Positions 1 to 13,820 of a DNA stretch of 64,000 nt are shown here, one piece after another. Origin of the DNA: Hydractinia symbiolongicarpus (Eukaryota > Cnidaria > Hydrozoa > Anthoathecata > Hydractiniidae). Both the position numbers and the translations under genes were made by a program. Within the stretch, counting starts at the first letter, position 1; every line of letters starts with the position of its first letter. Below the pieces are notes generated by a model that saw only the letters and a program-made list of their open reading frames with translations, was not told where the DNA came from and did not search any database. The DNA is taken from positions 20,455,001-20,519,000 of the forward strand of contig NC_079875.1 in NCBI RefSeq assembly GCF_029227915.1, given 5' to 3'.

Positions 1-3000
1 TAGTGCAATGGTAACCGGCGAAGGCAACTCAAACCGCGTGATTTAAGTGTGCGGGCTTTATTAGACCGCAAAAGGCCATATTACGGTCGTTATAGGCCCG
101 TGCACGTAATTAAGAGTGTTCTAAGGCCACGGCGCTAAGGAGAACTACTTGGAACGTTGTTGTGCATTGAGACTTGAAGGAATAGTCCAATGGTACCCTG
201 CGCAGGCAGATGGAACCACGTGATTTACGAGTGAGGCCTTTATTAGACTGCAAAAGGTCATATTACAGCATTTATAGGACTGTGCACGTAGTAAAAAGTG
301 TTCTAAGGCGACGGAGCTATTGAAAACGACTTGGGACGTTGAATTGCATTGAGACTGGAACGACTAGTCCAATGGTAACCTGCAAAAGCAGCTAAAACCG
401 CGTGATTAAAGTGTGCGGCCTTTATTAGACTGCAAAAGGCCATATTAGGGTCTTTATAGGACTGTGCACGTAGTTAAGAGTGTTCTAAGGCCACGGCGTT
501 AAGGAGAACTGCTTGGAACGTTGTAGTGCATCAAGACTGGAAGGAATAGTCCAATGGTAAGCTGCGCAGGCAAATGAAACCGCGTGATTTACGTGTGAGG
601 CCTTTATTAGACTGCAAAAGGCCATATTACAGCCTTTATAGGACGATGCACGTAGTTAAGAGTGTTGTAAAGCGACGGCGCTAAAAAAACGACTTGGGAC
701 GTTGTACCACATTGAGACCTGAAGGACTAGTCCAATGGTAACCTTCGCAGACAGGTGAAACCACGTGATTTACGTGTGAGGTCTTTATTAGACTGCAAAA
801 GTCCATATTAGGGTCTATATAGGACTGTGCACGTAGTTAAGAGTGTTCTAAGGCCACGGCGTTAAGGAGAACTGCTTGGAACGTTGTAGTGCATCACGAC
901 TGGAAGGAATAGTCCAATGGTAAGCTGCGCAGGCAGATGAAACCGCGTGATTTACGTGTGAGGCCTTTATTAGACTGCAAAAGGCCATATTACAGCCTTT
1001 ATAGGACGATGCACGTAGTTAAGAGTGTTCTAAGGCCACGGCGCTAAGGAGAACCACTTGGAATGTTGTAGTGCATTGAGACTGGAAAGAATAGTCCATT
1101 GGTTCCCTGCGCAGGCAGATAGAACCACGTGATTTGCGTGTGAGGCTATATTAGACTGCAAAAGGCCATATTACAGCCTTAATAGGACAATGCACGTAGT
1201 TAAGAGTGTTCTAAAGCGACGGCTCTAATGAAAACGACTTGGGAAGTTGTAGCACATTGAGACTGGAAAGACTAGTTCAATTGTAACCGGCGCAGGCAAC
1301 TCAAACCGCGTGATTTAAGTGTGCGGCCTTTATTAGACCGCAAAAGGCCATATTACGGTCGTTATAGGCCCGTGCACGTAATTAAGAGTGTTCTAAGGCC
1401 ACGGCGCTAAGGAGAACCACTTGGGACGTGCTGGTGCATTGGGACTGGAACGACTAGTCCAATGATAATCGGCACAGGCAGCTGAAACCACGTGATTTAC
1501 GTGTGAGGTCTTTATAAGACTGCAAAAGGCCATACTACGGTCTTTGTAGGACGATGCACGTAGTTAAGAGTGTTCTAAAGCGACAGCGCTAATGAAAACG
1601 ACTTGGGACGTTGTAGCGCATTGAGACTGGAAGGAATTGTCCAATGGTAACCGGCGCAGGCAGCTGAAACCGCATGATTTACGTGTGCAGCCATTATTGG
1701 ACTGCAAAAGGCCATATTAAGGTCTTTATAGGACTGTGTACGTAGTTAAAAGTGTTCTAAGGCGACGGAGCTATTGAAAACGACTTGGGACGTTGAATTG
1801 CATTGATACTGGAACGACTAGTCCAATGGTAACCTGCAAAAGCAGCTAAAACCACGTGATTTACATGTGAGGCCTTTATTAGACTGCAAAAGGTCATATT
1901 ATACCTTTTTTAGGGCTGTGCACGTAGTTAAGAGTGTTCTAAAGCAACGGCGCTAATGAAAACCACTTGAAACGTTGTAGTGCATCAAGACTGGAAGGAA
2001 TAGTCCAATGGTAAGCTGCGCAGGCAGATGAAACCACGTGATTTACGTGTGAGGCCTTTATTAGACTGCAAAAGGCCATATTAAGGTCTTTATAGGACTG
2101 TGTACGTAGTTAAGAGTGTTCTAAGGCCACGGCGCTAAGGAAAACGAGTTGGAACGTTGAACTGCATTGAGACTGGAAGGAATAGTCCAAGGGTAAGCTG
2201 TGCAGGCAGATGAAACCACGTGATTTACGTGTGAGGCTTTTATTAGACTGGAAAAGGGCATATTATAGCCTTTGTAGGCCGATGCACGTAGTTAAGAGTG
2301 TTCTAAAGCAACGGCGCTAATGAAAACCACTTGAAACGTTGTAGTGCATCAAGACTGGAAGGAATAGTCCAATGGTAAGCTGCGCAGGCAGATGAAACCA
2401 CGTGATTTACGTGTGAGGCCTTTATTAGACTGCAAAAGGTCATATTATACCTTTTATAGGGCTGTGCACGTAGTTAAGAGTGTTCTAAGGCCACGGCGTT
2501 AAGGAAAACTACTTGGAACGTTGTAGTGCAATGAGACTGCAAGCAATAGTCCAATGGTAACCTGCGCAGGCAGATGGAACCACGTGATTTACATGTGAGG
2601 CTTTTTTTAGACTGGAAAAGGGCATATTATAGCCTTTGTAGGACGATGCACGTAGTTAAGAGTGTTCTAAAGCAACGGCGCTAATGAAAACCACTTGAAA
2701 CGTTGTAGTGCATCAAGACTGGAAGGAATAGTCCAATGGTAAGCTGCGCAGGCAGATGAAACCACGTGATTTACGTGTGAGGCCTTTATTAGACTGCAAA
2801 AGGCCATATTACAGCCTTTATAGGACTGTGCACGTAGTTAAGTGTGTTCTAAGGCCACGGCGCTAAGGAGAACTACTTGGAACGTTGTTGTGCATTGAGA
2901 CTGGAAGGAATAGTCCAATGGTACCCTGCGCAGGCAGATGGAACCACGTGATTTACGTGTGAGTCCTTTATTAGACTGCAAAAGTCCATTTTACGGTCTT

Positions 3001-6000
3001 TATAGGACTGTGCACGTAGTTAAGTGTGTTCTAAGGCCACGGCGCTAAGGAGAACTACTTGGAACGTTGTTGTGCATTGAGACTGGAAGGAATAGTCCAA
3101 TGGTAAGCTGCGCAGGCAGATGAAACCACGTGATTTACGTGTGAGGCCTTTGTTAGACTGCAAAAGGCCATATTACAGCCTTTATAGGGCTGTGCACGTA
3201 GTTAAGAATGTTCTAAGGCGACGGCACTAATGAAAACGACTTGGGATGTTGTAGAGCATTGAGACTGGAACGACTAGTCGAATGGTTATCGACGCAGGCA
3301 GCTGAAACCGCTTGATTTACGTGTGCGGCCTTTATTGGACTGCAAAAGGCCATATTACGGTCTTTATAGGACTCTGCCCGTAGTTAAGAGTGTTCTAAGG
3401 CCACGGCGCTAAGGAGAACCACTTAGAATGTTGTGGTGCATTGAGACTAAAAGGTACAGTCCAATGGTAACCTGCGCAGGCAGATGGAACCGCGTGATTT
3501 ACGTGTGAGGCCTTTATTAGACTGAAAAAGGGCATATTATAGCCTTTGTAGGACGATGCACGTAGTTAAGAGTGTTCTAAAGCGACAGCGCTAAGGAAAA
3601 CGACTTAGGACGTTGTAGCGCATTGAGACTGGAAGGAATAGTAGAATGGTAACGGGCGCAGGCAGATGAAACCGCATGATTTACGTGTGCAGCCATTATT
3701 GGACTGCAAAAGGCCATATTAAGGTCTTTATAGGACTGTGTACGTAGTTAAGAGTGTTCCAAGGCCACGGCGCTAAGGAGAACCAGTTGGAACGTTGAAC
3801 TGCATTGAGACTGGAAGGAATAGTCCAAGGGTAAGCTGTGCAGGCAGATGAAACCACGTGATTTACGTGTGAGGCTTTTATTAGACTGGAAAAGGGCATA
3901 TTATAGCCTTTGTAGGACGATGCACGTAGTTAAGAGTGTTCTAAAGCAACGGCGCTAATGAAAACCACTTGAAACGTTGTAGTGCATCAAGACTGGAAGG
4001 AATAGTCCAATGGTAAGCTGCGCAGGCAGATGAAACCACGTGATTTACGTGTGAGGCCTTTATTAGACTGCAAAAGGCCATATTACAGCCTTTATAGGAC
4101 TGTGCACGTAGTTAAGTGTGTTCTAAGGCCACGGCGCTAAGGAGAACTACTTGGAACGTTGTTGTGCATTGAGACTGGAAGGAATAGTCCAATGGTAAGC
4201 TGCGCAGGCAGATGAAACCACGTGATTTACGTGTGAGGCCTTTGTTAGACTGCAAAAGGCCATATTACAGCCTTTATAGGGCTGTGCACGTATTTAAGAA
4301 TGTTCTAAGGCGACGGCACTAATGAAAACGACTTGGGATGTTGTAGCGCATTGAGACTGGAACGACTAGTCGAATGGTTATCGACGCAGGCAGCTGAAAC
4401 CGCTTGATTTACGTGTGCGGCCTTTATTGGACTGCAAAAGGCCATATTACGGTCTTTATAGGACTCTGCCCGTAGTTAAGAGTGTTCTAAGGCCACGGCG
4501 CTAAGGAGAACCACTTAGAACGTTGTGGTGCATTGAGACTAAAAGGTACAGTCCAATGGTAACCTGCGCAGGCAGATGGAACCGCGTGATTTACGTGTGA
4601 GGCCTTTATTAGACTGAAAAAGGGCATATTATAGCCTTTGTAGGACGATGCACGTAGTTAAGAGTGTTCTAAAGCAACGGCGCTAATGAAAACCACTTGA
4701 AACGTTGTAGTGCATCAAGACTGGAAGGAATAGTCCAATGGTAAGCTGCGCAGGCAGATGAAACCACGTGATTTACGTGTGAGGCCTTTATTAGACTGCA
4801 AAAGGCCATATTACAGCCTTTATAGGACTGTGCACGTAGTTAAGTGTGTTCTAAGGCCACGGCGCTAAGGAGAACTACTTGGAACGTTGTTGTGCATTGA
4901 GACTGGAAGGAATAGTCCAATGGTACCCTGCGCAGGCAGATGGAACCACGTGATTTACGTGTGAGTCCTTTATTAGACTGCAAAAGTCCATTTTACGGTC
5001 TTTATAGGACTGTGCACGTAGTTAAGTGTGTTCTAAGGCCACGGCGCTAAGGAGAACTACTTGGAACGTTGTTGTGCATTGAGACTGGAAGGAATAGTCC
5101 AATGGTACCCTGCGCAGGCAGATCGAACCACGTGATTTACGTGTGAGTCCTTTATTAAACTGCAAAAGGTCATATTACAGCATTTATAGGACAGTGCACG
5201 TAGTTAAGAGTGTTCTAAAGCGACGGCGCTAATGAAAACGACTTGGGATGTTGTAGCACATTGAGACTGGAATGACTAGTTCAATGGTAACCGGCGCAGG
5301 CAACTCAAACCGCGTGATTTAAGTGTGCGGCCTTTATTAGACCGCAAAAGGCCATATTACGGTCGTTATAGGCCCGTGCACGTAATTAAGAGTGTTCTAA
5401 GGCCACGGCGCTAAGGAGAACCACTTGGGACGTGCTGGTGCATTGGGACTGGAACGACTAGTCCAATGATAACCGGCACAGGCAGCTGAAAACACGTGAT
5501 TTACGTGTGAGGTCTTTATAAGACTGCAAAAGGCCATATTACTGCCTTTATAGGACTGTGCACCTAGTTAAGAGTGTTCTAAGGCGACGGCGCTAATGAA
5601 AACGACTTGGGACGTTGTAGCGTATTGAGACTGGAAGGAATTGTCCAATGGTAACCGGCGCAGGCAGATGGAACCACGTGGTTTACATGTGAGGCTTTTA
5701 TTAGACTGAAAAAGGGCATATTATAGCCTTTGTAGGACGATGCACGTAGTTAAGAGTGTTCTAAAGCAACGGTGCTAATGAAAACCACTTAAAACGTTGT
5801 AGTGCATCAAGACTGGAAGGAATAGTCCAATGGTAAGCTGCACAGGCAGATGAAACCACGTGATTTACGTGTGAGGCCTTTATTAGACTGCAAAAGGCCA
5901 TATTACAGCCTTTATAGAGGGTTGTGCACGTAGTTAAGAGTGTTCTAAAGCGACAGCGCTAAGGAAAACGACTTGGGACGTTGTAGCGCCTTGAGGCTGG

Positions 6001-7322
6001 AAGGAATAGTAGAATGGTAACTGGCGCAGGCAGCTGAAACCGCGTGATTTACGTGTGCAGCCATTATTGGACTGCAAAAGGCCATATTAAGGTCTTTATA
6101 GGACTGTGTACGTAGTTAAGAGTGTTCTAAGGCCACGGCGCTAAGGAGAACCAGTTGGAACGTTGAACTGCATTGAGACTGGAAGGAATAGTCCAAGGGT
6201 AAGCTGTGCAGGCAGATGAAACCACGTGATTTACGTGTGACGCCTTTATTAGACTGCAAAAGTCCATTTTACGGTCTTTATAGGACTGTGCACGTAGTTA
6301 AGTGTGTTCTAAGGCCACGGCGCTAAGGAGAACTACTGGGAACGTTGTTGTGCATTGAGACTGGAAGGAATAGTCCAATGGTACCCTGCGCAGGCAGATG
6401 GAACCACGTGATTTACGTGTGAGGCTTTTATTAGACTGGAAAAGGGCATATTATAGCCTTTGTAGGACGATGCACGTAGTTAAGAGTGTTCTAAAGCAAC
6501 GGCGCTAATGAAAACCACTTGAAACGTTGTAGTGCATCAAGACTGGAAGGAATAGTCCAATGGTAACCTGCGCAGGCAAATGGAACCACGTGATTTACAT
6601 GTGAGGCTTTTATTAGACTGGAAAAGGGCATATTATAGCCTTTGTAGGGCGATGCACGTAGTTAAGAGTGTTCTAAAGCGACGGCACTAATGAAAACGAC
6701 TTGGGATGTTGTAGCGCATTGAGACTGGAACGACTAGTCGAATGGTTATCGACGCAGGCAGCTGAAACCGCTTGATTTACGTGTGAGGCCTTTGTTAGAC
6801 TGCAAAAGGCCATATTACAGCCTTTATAGGGCTGTGCACGTAGTTAAGAATGTTCTAAGGCGACGGCACTAATGAAAACGACTTGGGATGTTGTAGCGCA
6901 TTGAGACTGGAACGACTAGTCGAATGGTTATCGACGCAGGCAGCTGAAACCGCTTGATTTACGTGTGCGGCCTTTATTAGACTGCAAAAGGCCATATTAC
7001 AGCCTTTATAGGACTGTGCACGTAGTTAAGTGTGTTCTAAGGCCACGGCGCTAAGGAGAACTATTTGGAACGTTGTTGTGCATTGAGACTGGAAGGAATA
7101 GTCCAATGGTACCCTGCGCAGGCAGATGGAACCACGTGATTTATGTGTGAGTCCTTTATTAGACTGCAAAAGTCTATTTTACGGTCTTTATAGGACTGTG
7201 CACGTAGTTAAGTGTGCTCTAAGGCCCCGGCGCTAAGGAGAACTACTTGGAACGTTGTAGTGCATTGAGACTGGAAGGAATAGTCCAATGGTACCCTGCG
7301 CAGGCAGATGGAACCACGTGAT
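1..7322 (+). repeat. Left part of array: mixed monomers with partial 6-mer and 11-mer duplications
   Basis: There are about 40 monomers of A and B forms and no gene. Blocks can be paired by private variants. 3000-3585 matches 4092-4677 at a constant 1092 bp (6 monomers), sharing the rare tttgttagac. About 2640-3080 matches 4640-5090 at 2002 bp (11 monomers), sharing gtcctttatt with aaagtccattttacgg. Divergence between copies is visibly higher than in the central 8.9-kb pair. Small indels include a 2-bp insertion near 5915 (tatagagggttg). Confidence 0.8.
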
Positions 7323-8050
7323 TTACGTGTGAGTCCTTTATTAGACTGCATAAGGTCATATTACAGCATTTATAGGACTGTGCACGTAGTTAAGAGTGTT
7401 TTAAAGCGACGGCGCTAATGAAAACGACTTGGGATGTTGTAGCACATTATGACTGGAAAGACTAGTTCAATGGTAACCGGCGCAGGCAACTCAAACCGCG
7501 TGATTTAAGTGTGCGGCCTTTATTAGACCGCAAAAGGCCATATTACGGTCGTTATAGGCCCGTGCACGTAATTAAGAGTGTTCTAAGGCCACGGCGCTAA
7601 GGAGAACCACTTGGGACGTGCTGGTGCATTGGGACTGGAACGACTAGTCCAATGATAACCGGCACAGGCAGCTGAAAACACGTAATTTACGTGTGAGGTC
7701 TTCATAAGACTGCAAAAGGCCATATTACTGCCTTTATTGGACTGTGCAGCTAGTTAAGTGTGTTCTAAGGCGACGGCGCTAATGAAAACGACTTCGAACG
7801 TTGTAGCGCATTGAGACTGGAAAGGCTAGTGCAATGGTAACCGGTGCAGGCAACTCAAACCGCGTGATTTAAGTGTGCGGCCTTTATTAGACTGCAAAAG
7901 GCCATACTACGGTCTTTGTAGGACGATGCACGTAGTTAAGAGTGTTCTAAAGCGACGGCCCTAATGAAAACGACTTGGGATGTTGTAGCGTATTGAGACT
8001 GGAAGGAATTGTCCAATGGTAACCGGCGCAGGCAGATGGAACCACGTGAT
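7323..8050 (+). repeat. Tetramer duplication, first copy (728 bp)
   Basis: Four monomers repeated immediately downstream at an offset of exactly 728 bp. Both copies carry the rare cacattatgactgg (7443 and 8171), gtgctggtg with an accggcacaggcagctgaaaa neighbour, and ttcataagactgc. Differences are few, for example gcataagg at 7348 versus gcaaaagg in the second copy. Confidence 0.88.
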
Positions 8051-8778
8051 TTACGTGTGAGTCCTTTATTAGACTGCAAAAGGTCATATTACAGCATTTA
8101 TAGGACTGTGCACGTAGTTAAGAGTGTTTTAAAGCGACGGCGCTAATGAAAACGACTTGGGATGTTGTAGCACATTATGACTGGAAAGACTAGTTCAATG
8201 GTAACCGGCGCAGGCAACTCAAACCGCGTGATTTAAGTGTGCGGCCTTTATTAGACCGCAAAAGGCCATATTACGGTCGTTATAGGCCCGTGCACGTAAT
8301 TAAGAGTGTTCTAAGGCCACGGCGCTAAGGAGAACCACTTGGGACGTGCTGGTGGATTGGGACTGGAACGACTAGTCCAATGATAACCGGCACAGGCAGC
8401 TGAAAACACGTAATTTACGTGTGAGGTCTTCATAAGACTGCAAAAGGCCATATTACTGCCTTTATTGGACTGTGCAGCTAGTTAAGTGTGTTCTAAGGCG
8501 ACGGCGCTAATGAAAACGACTTCGAACGTTGTAGCGCATTGAGACTGGAAAGGCTAGTGCAATGGTAACCGGTGCAGGCAACTCAAACCGCGTGATTTAA
8601 GTGTGCGGCCTTTATTAGACTGCAAAAGGCCATACTACGGTCTTTGTAGGACGATGCACGTAGTTAAGAGTGTTCTAAAGCGACGGCCCTAATGAAAACG
8701 ACTTGGGATGTTGTAGCGTATTGAGACTGGAAGGAATTGTCCAATGGTAACCGGCGCAGGCAGATGGAACCACGTGAT
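8051..8778 (+). repeat. Tetramer duplication, second copy (728 bp)
   Basis: Second copy of the 4-monomer unit at 7323-8050. It has a private ggtggattggg near 8351 where the first copy has ggtgcattggg. At its right end the sequence departs into a ttacatgtgaggcttttatt monomer, which marks the duplication boundary. Confidence 0.88.
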
Positions 8779-11700
8779 TTACATGTGAGGCTTTTATTAG
8801 ACTGGAAAAGGGCATAATATAGCCTTTGTAGGACGATGCACGTAGTTAAGAGTGTTCTAAAGCAACGGCGCTAATGAAAACCACTTGAAACGTTGTAGTG
8901 CATCAAGACTGGAAGGAATAGTCCAATGGTAAGCTGCGCAGGCAGATGAAAATACGTGATTTACGTGTGAGGCCTTTATTAGACTGCAAAAGGCCATATT
9001 ACAGCCTTTATAGGGCTGTGCACGTAGTTAAAAGTGTTCTAAGGCGACGGCACTAATGAAAACGACTTGGGATGTTGTAGCGCATTGAGACTGGAACGAC
9101 TAGTCGAATGGTTATCGACGCAGGCAGCTGAAACCGCTTGATTCACGTGTGCGGCCTTTATTAGACTGCAAAAGGCCATATTAGGGTCTTTATGGGACTG
9201 TGCACGTAGTTAAGAGTGTTCTAAGGCCACGGCGTTAAGGAGAACTACTTGGAAAGTTGTAGTGCAATGAGACTGCAAGGAATAGTCCAATGGTAACCTG
9301 CGCAGGCAGATGGAACCACGTGATTTACGTGTGAAGCCTTTATTAGACTGCAAAAGGCCATATTACAGCCTTTATAGGACGATGCACGTAGTTAAGAGTG
9401 TTGTAAAGCGACGGCGCTAAAAAAAATGACTTGGGACGTTGTACGACAATGAGACTTAAAGGACTAGTCCAATGGTCCCCTTCGCAGACAGGTGAAACCA
9501 CGTGATTTGCGTGTGAGGCCTTTATTAGACTGCAAAAGGCCATATTACAGCCTTTATAGGGCTGTTCACGTAGTTAAGAGTGTTCTAAGGCGACGGCACT
9601 AATGAAAACGACTTGGGATGTTGTAGCGCATTGAGACTGGAACGACTAGTCGAATGGTTATCGACGAAGGCAGCTGAAACCGCATGATTTACGTGTGCGG
9701 CTATTATTGGACTGCAAAAGGCCATAATAAGGTCTTTATAGGACTGTGTACGTAGTTAAGAGTGTTCCAAGGCCACGGCGCTAAGGAGAACCTCTTAGAA
9801 CGTTGTGGTGTATTGAGACTAAAAGGTACAGTCCAATGGTAACCTGCCCAGGCAAATGGAACCACGTGATTTACGTGTGAAGCCTTTATTAGACTGCAAA
9901 AGGCCATACTACAGCCTTTATAGGACGATGCACGTAGTTAAGAGTGTTGTAAAGCGACGGCGCTAAAAAAAACGACTTGGGACGTTGTACCACATTGAGA
10001 CTTGAAGGACTAGTCCAATGGTAACCTTCGCAGACAGGTGAAACCACGTGATTTACGTGTGAGGCCTTTATTAGACTGCAAAAGGCCATATTACAGCCTT
10101 TATAGGGCTGTGCACGTAGTTAAGAGTGTTCTAAGGCGACGGCACTAATGAAAACGACTTGGGATGTTGTAGCGCATTGAGACTGGAACGACTAGTCGAA
10201 TGGTTATCGACGCAGGCAGCTGAAACCGCTTGATTTACGTGTGCGGCCTTTATTGGACTGCAAAAGGCCATATTACGGTCTTTATAGGACTCTGCCCGTA
10301 GTTAAGAGTGTTCTAGGGCCACGGCGCTAAGGAGAACCACTTAGAACGTCGTGGTGCATTGAGACTAAAAGGTACAGTCCAGTGGTAACCTGGGCAGGCA
10401 GATGGAACCACGTGATTTACGTGTGAGGCCTTTATTAGACTGGAAAAGGGCATATTATAGCCTTTGTAGGACGATGCACGTAGTTAAGAGTGTTCTAAAG
10501 CGACGGCGCTAAGGAAAACGACTTGGAACGTTGAATCGCATTGAGACTGGAAGGACTAGTCCAATGGTAACCTGCAAAAGCAGCTAATACCGCGTGATTA
10601 AAGTGTGAGGCGTTTATTAGACTGCAAAAGGCCATATTAAGGTCTTTATAGGACTGTGCACGTAGTTAAGAGTGTTCTAAGGCCACGGGGCTAAGAAGAA
10701 CCACTTGGAACGTTGTAGTGCATTGAGACTGGAAGGAATAATCCAATGGTAACCTGCGCAGGCAGAGGGAACCACGTGATTTACGTGTGAGGCCTTCATT
10801 ACACTGCAAAAGGCCATATTACAGCCTTTATAGGACGATACACGTAGTTTAGAGTGTTCTAAGGCCACGGCGCTAAGGAGAACCACTTGGAACGTTGTAG
10901 TGCATTGAGACTGGAAGGACTAGTCCAATTGAAACCTGCGCAGACAGGTGTAACCACGTGATTTACGTGTGAGACCTTTATTAGACTGCAAAAGGCCATA
11001 TTACAGCCTTTATAGGACTGTGTACGTAGTTAAGAGTGTTCTAAGGCCACGGCGCTAAGGAGAATCACTTGGAACGTTGCATCGCATTGAGACTGGAACG
11101 ACTAGTCCAATGGTAACCGGCGAAAGCAGCTAAAACCGCGTGATTAAAGTGTGCGGCCTTTATTAGACTGCAAAATGCCATATTAGGGTCTTTATAAGGC
11201 TGTGCACGTAGTTAAGAGTGTTCTAAGGCCACGGTGCTAAGGAAAACCACTTGGAACGTTGTTGTGCATTGAGACTGGAAGGAATAGTCCAATGGTAACC
11301 TGCGCAGGCAGATGGAACCACGTGATTTACGTGTGAGGCCTTTATTAGACTGGAAAAGGGCATATTATAGCCTTTGTAGGACGATGCACGTAGTTAAGAG
11401 TGTTCTAAAGCGACGGCGCTAAGGAAAACGACTTGGGACGTATTGAGACTGGAAGGAATTGTCCAATGGTAACCGGCGCAGGCAGATGGAACCACGTGAT
11501 TTACATGTGAGGCTTTTATTAGACTGGAAAAGGGCATATTATAGCCTTTGTAGGACGATGCACGTAGTTAAGAGTGTTCTAAAGCAACGGCGCTAATGAA
11601 AACCACTTGAAACGTTGTAGTGCATCAAGACTGGAAGGAATAGTCCAATGGTAAGCTGCGCAGGCAGATGAAACCACGTGATTTACGTGTGAGGCCTTTA

Positions 11701-13820
11701 TTAGACTGCAAAAGGCCATATTACAGCCTTTATAGGGCTGTGCACGTAGTTAAGAGTGTTCTAAGGCGACGGCACTAATGAAAACGACTTGGGATGTTGT
11801 AGCGCATTGAGACTGCAACGACTAGTCGAATGGTTATCGACGCAGGCAGCTGAAACCGCATGATTCACGTGTGCGGCCTTTATTGGACTGCAAAAGGCCA
11901 TATTACGGTCTTTATAGGACTCTGCCCGTAGTTAAGAGTGTTCTAAGGCCACGGCGCTAAGGAGAACCACTTAGAATTTTGTGGTGCATTGAGACTAAAA
12001 GGTACAGTCCAATGGTAACCTGCGCAGGCAGATGGAACCGCGTGATTTACGTGTGAGGCCTTTATTAGACTGAAAAAGGGCATATTATAGCCTTTGTAGG
12101 ACGATGCACGTAGTTACGAGTGTTCTAAAGCGACAGCGCTAAGGAAAACGACTTGGAACGTTGTAGCGCATTGAGACTGGAAGGAATAGTAGAATGGTAA
12201 CTGGCGCAGGCAGCTGAAACCGCGTGATTTACGTGTGCGGCCTTTATTGGACTGCAAAAGGCCATAATAAGGTCTTTATAGGGCTGTGCACGTAATTAAG
12301 AGAGTTCTAAAGCCACAGAGCTAAGGAAAACCACTTGGAACGTTGTAGTGCATTGAGACTGGAAGGAATAGTCCAATGGTACCCTGTGCAGGCAGATGGA
12401 ACCACGTGATTTACGTGTGAGTCCTTTATTAGACTGGAAAAGGGCATATTATAGCCTTTGTAGGACGATGCACGTAGTTAAGAGTGTTCTAAAGCGACGG
12501 CGCTAAGGAAAACGACTTGGAACGTTGTAGTGCAATGGGACTGGAAGGAATTGTCCAATGGTCACCTGAATAGGCAGATGGAACAATGTGATTTACATGT
12601 GAGGCCTTTTAAGACTGCAAAGGGCATATTATACCTTTTATAGGGCTGTGCACGTAGTTAAGAGTGTTCTAAAGCGACGGCAATAATGAAAACGACTTGG
12701 AACGTTGTAGCGCAATGAGACTGGAGCGACTAGTCCAATGCTAACCGGCACAGGCAGCTAAAACCGCGTGATTAAAGTGTGCGGCTTTTATTAGACTGCA
12801 AAAGGCCATATTACTGTCGTTATAGGGCTGTGCACGTAATTAAGAGACTTCTAAGGCCACGGCGCTAAGGAAAACCACTTGGAACGTTGTTGTGCATTGA
12901 GACTGGAAGGAATAGTCCAATGGTAACCTGCGCAGGCAGATGGAACCACGTGATTTACGTGTGAGGCCTTCATTAGACTGGAAAAGGGCATATTATAGCC
13001 TTTGTAGGACGATGCACGTAGTTAAGAGTGTTCTAAAGCGACGGCGCTAAGGAAAACGACTTGGAACGTTGAATCGCATTGAGACTGGAACAACGACTAG
13101 TCCAATGGTAATCTGCAAAAGCAGCTAATACCGCGTGATTAAAGTGTGCGGCCTTTATTAGACTGCAAAAGGCCATATTAAGGTCTTTATAGGACTGTGC
13201 ACGTAATTAAGAGAGTTCTAAAGCCACAGAGCTAAGGAATACCACTTGGAACGTTTTAGTGCATTGAGACTGGAAGGAATAGTCCAATGGTACCCTGCGC
13301 AGGCAGATGGAACCACGTGATTTACGAGTGAGTCCTTTATTAGACTGCAAAAGGTCATATTACAGCATTTATAGGACTGTGCACGTAGTTAAGAGTGTTC
13401 TAAAGCGACGGCGCTAATGAAAACGACTTGGGATGTTGTAGCACTTTGAGACTGGAAAGACTAGTTCAATGGTAACCGGCGCAAACAACTCAAACCGCGT
13501 GATTTAAGTGTGCAGCCTTTATTAGACCGCAAAAGGCCATATTACGGTCGTTATAGGCCCGTGCACGTAATTAAGAGTGTTCTAAGGCCACGACGCTAAG
13601 GAAAACCACTTGGGACGTGCTGGTGCATTGGGACTGGAACGACTAGTCCAATGATAACCGGCACAGGCAGCTGAAAACACGTGATTTACGTGTGAGGTCT
13701 TTATAAGACTGCAAAAGGCCATATTACTGCCTTTATAGGACTGTGCACCTAGTTAAGAGTGTTCTAAGGCGACGGCGCTAATGAAAACGACTTCGAACGT
13801 TGTAGCGCATTGAGACTGGA
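8779..13820 (+). repeat. Mixed monomers; older relative of the 40.7-42.7 kb region
   Basis: About 28 monomers, no gene. Roughly 9460-11020 aligns to 40714-42274 at a constant offset of 31254 bp. The shared rare motif ttctagggcc at 10311 and 41565 fixes the offset. The match continues to about 11280 at an offset of 31435 after one extra 181-bp monomer in the right-hand copy. Divergence is clearly greater than within the central duplications. The segment also holds a 174-bp deletion monomer, a 3-bp caa insertion near 13091 and a 2-bp shorter monomer near 12605. Confidence 0.78.
11322..11495 (+). repeat. Deletion monomer, 174 bp
   Basis: This monomer lacks 8 bp at about 11440, where gggacg runs directly into tattgag. 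Related monomers read gggacgttgtagcgtattgag. The missing bases lie between two cgt copies, as expected for slippage or end joining at a 3-bp microhomology. I saw no second copy of this variant in the window. Confidence 0.85.

Noticed and set aside
9704-10089. Recurrent minus-strand open frames of about 63-69 codons, many starting at the atg opposite ggccat
   Set aside because: The frame opens in one monomer and closes at the same element of the next, read in another frame, because 182 is not divisible by 3. Many different monomers give the same pattern, there is no codon bias or domain, and the sequence evolves as satellite.
11186-11200. ttaggg as telomere repeat
   Set aside because: It is a single occurrence inside a monomer variant (atattagggtc), never in tandem.
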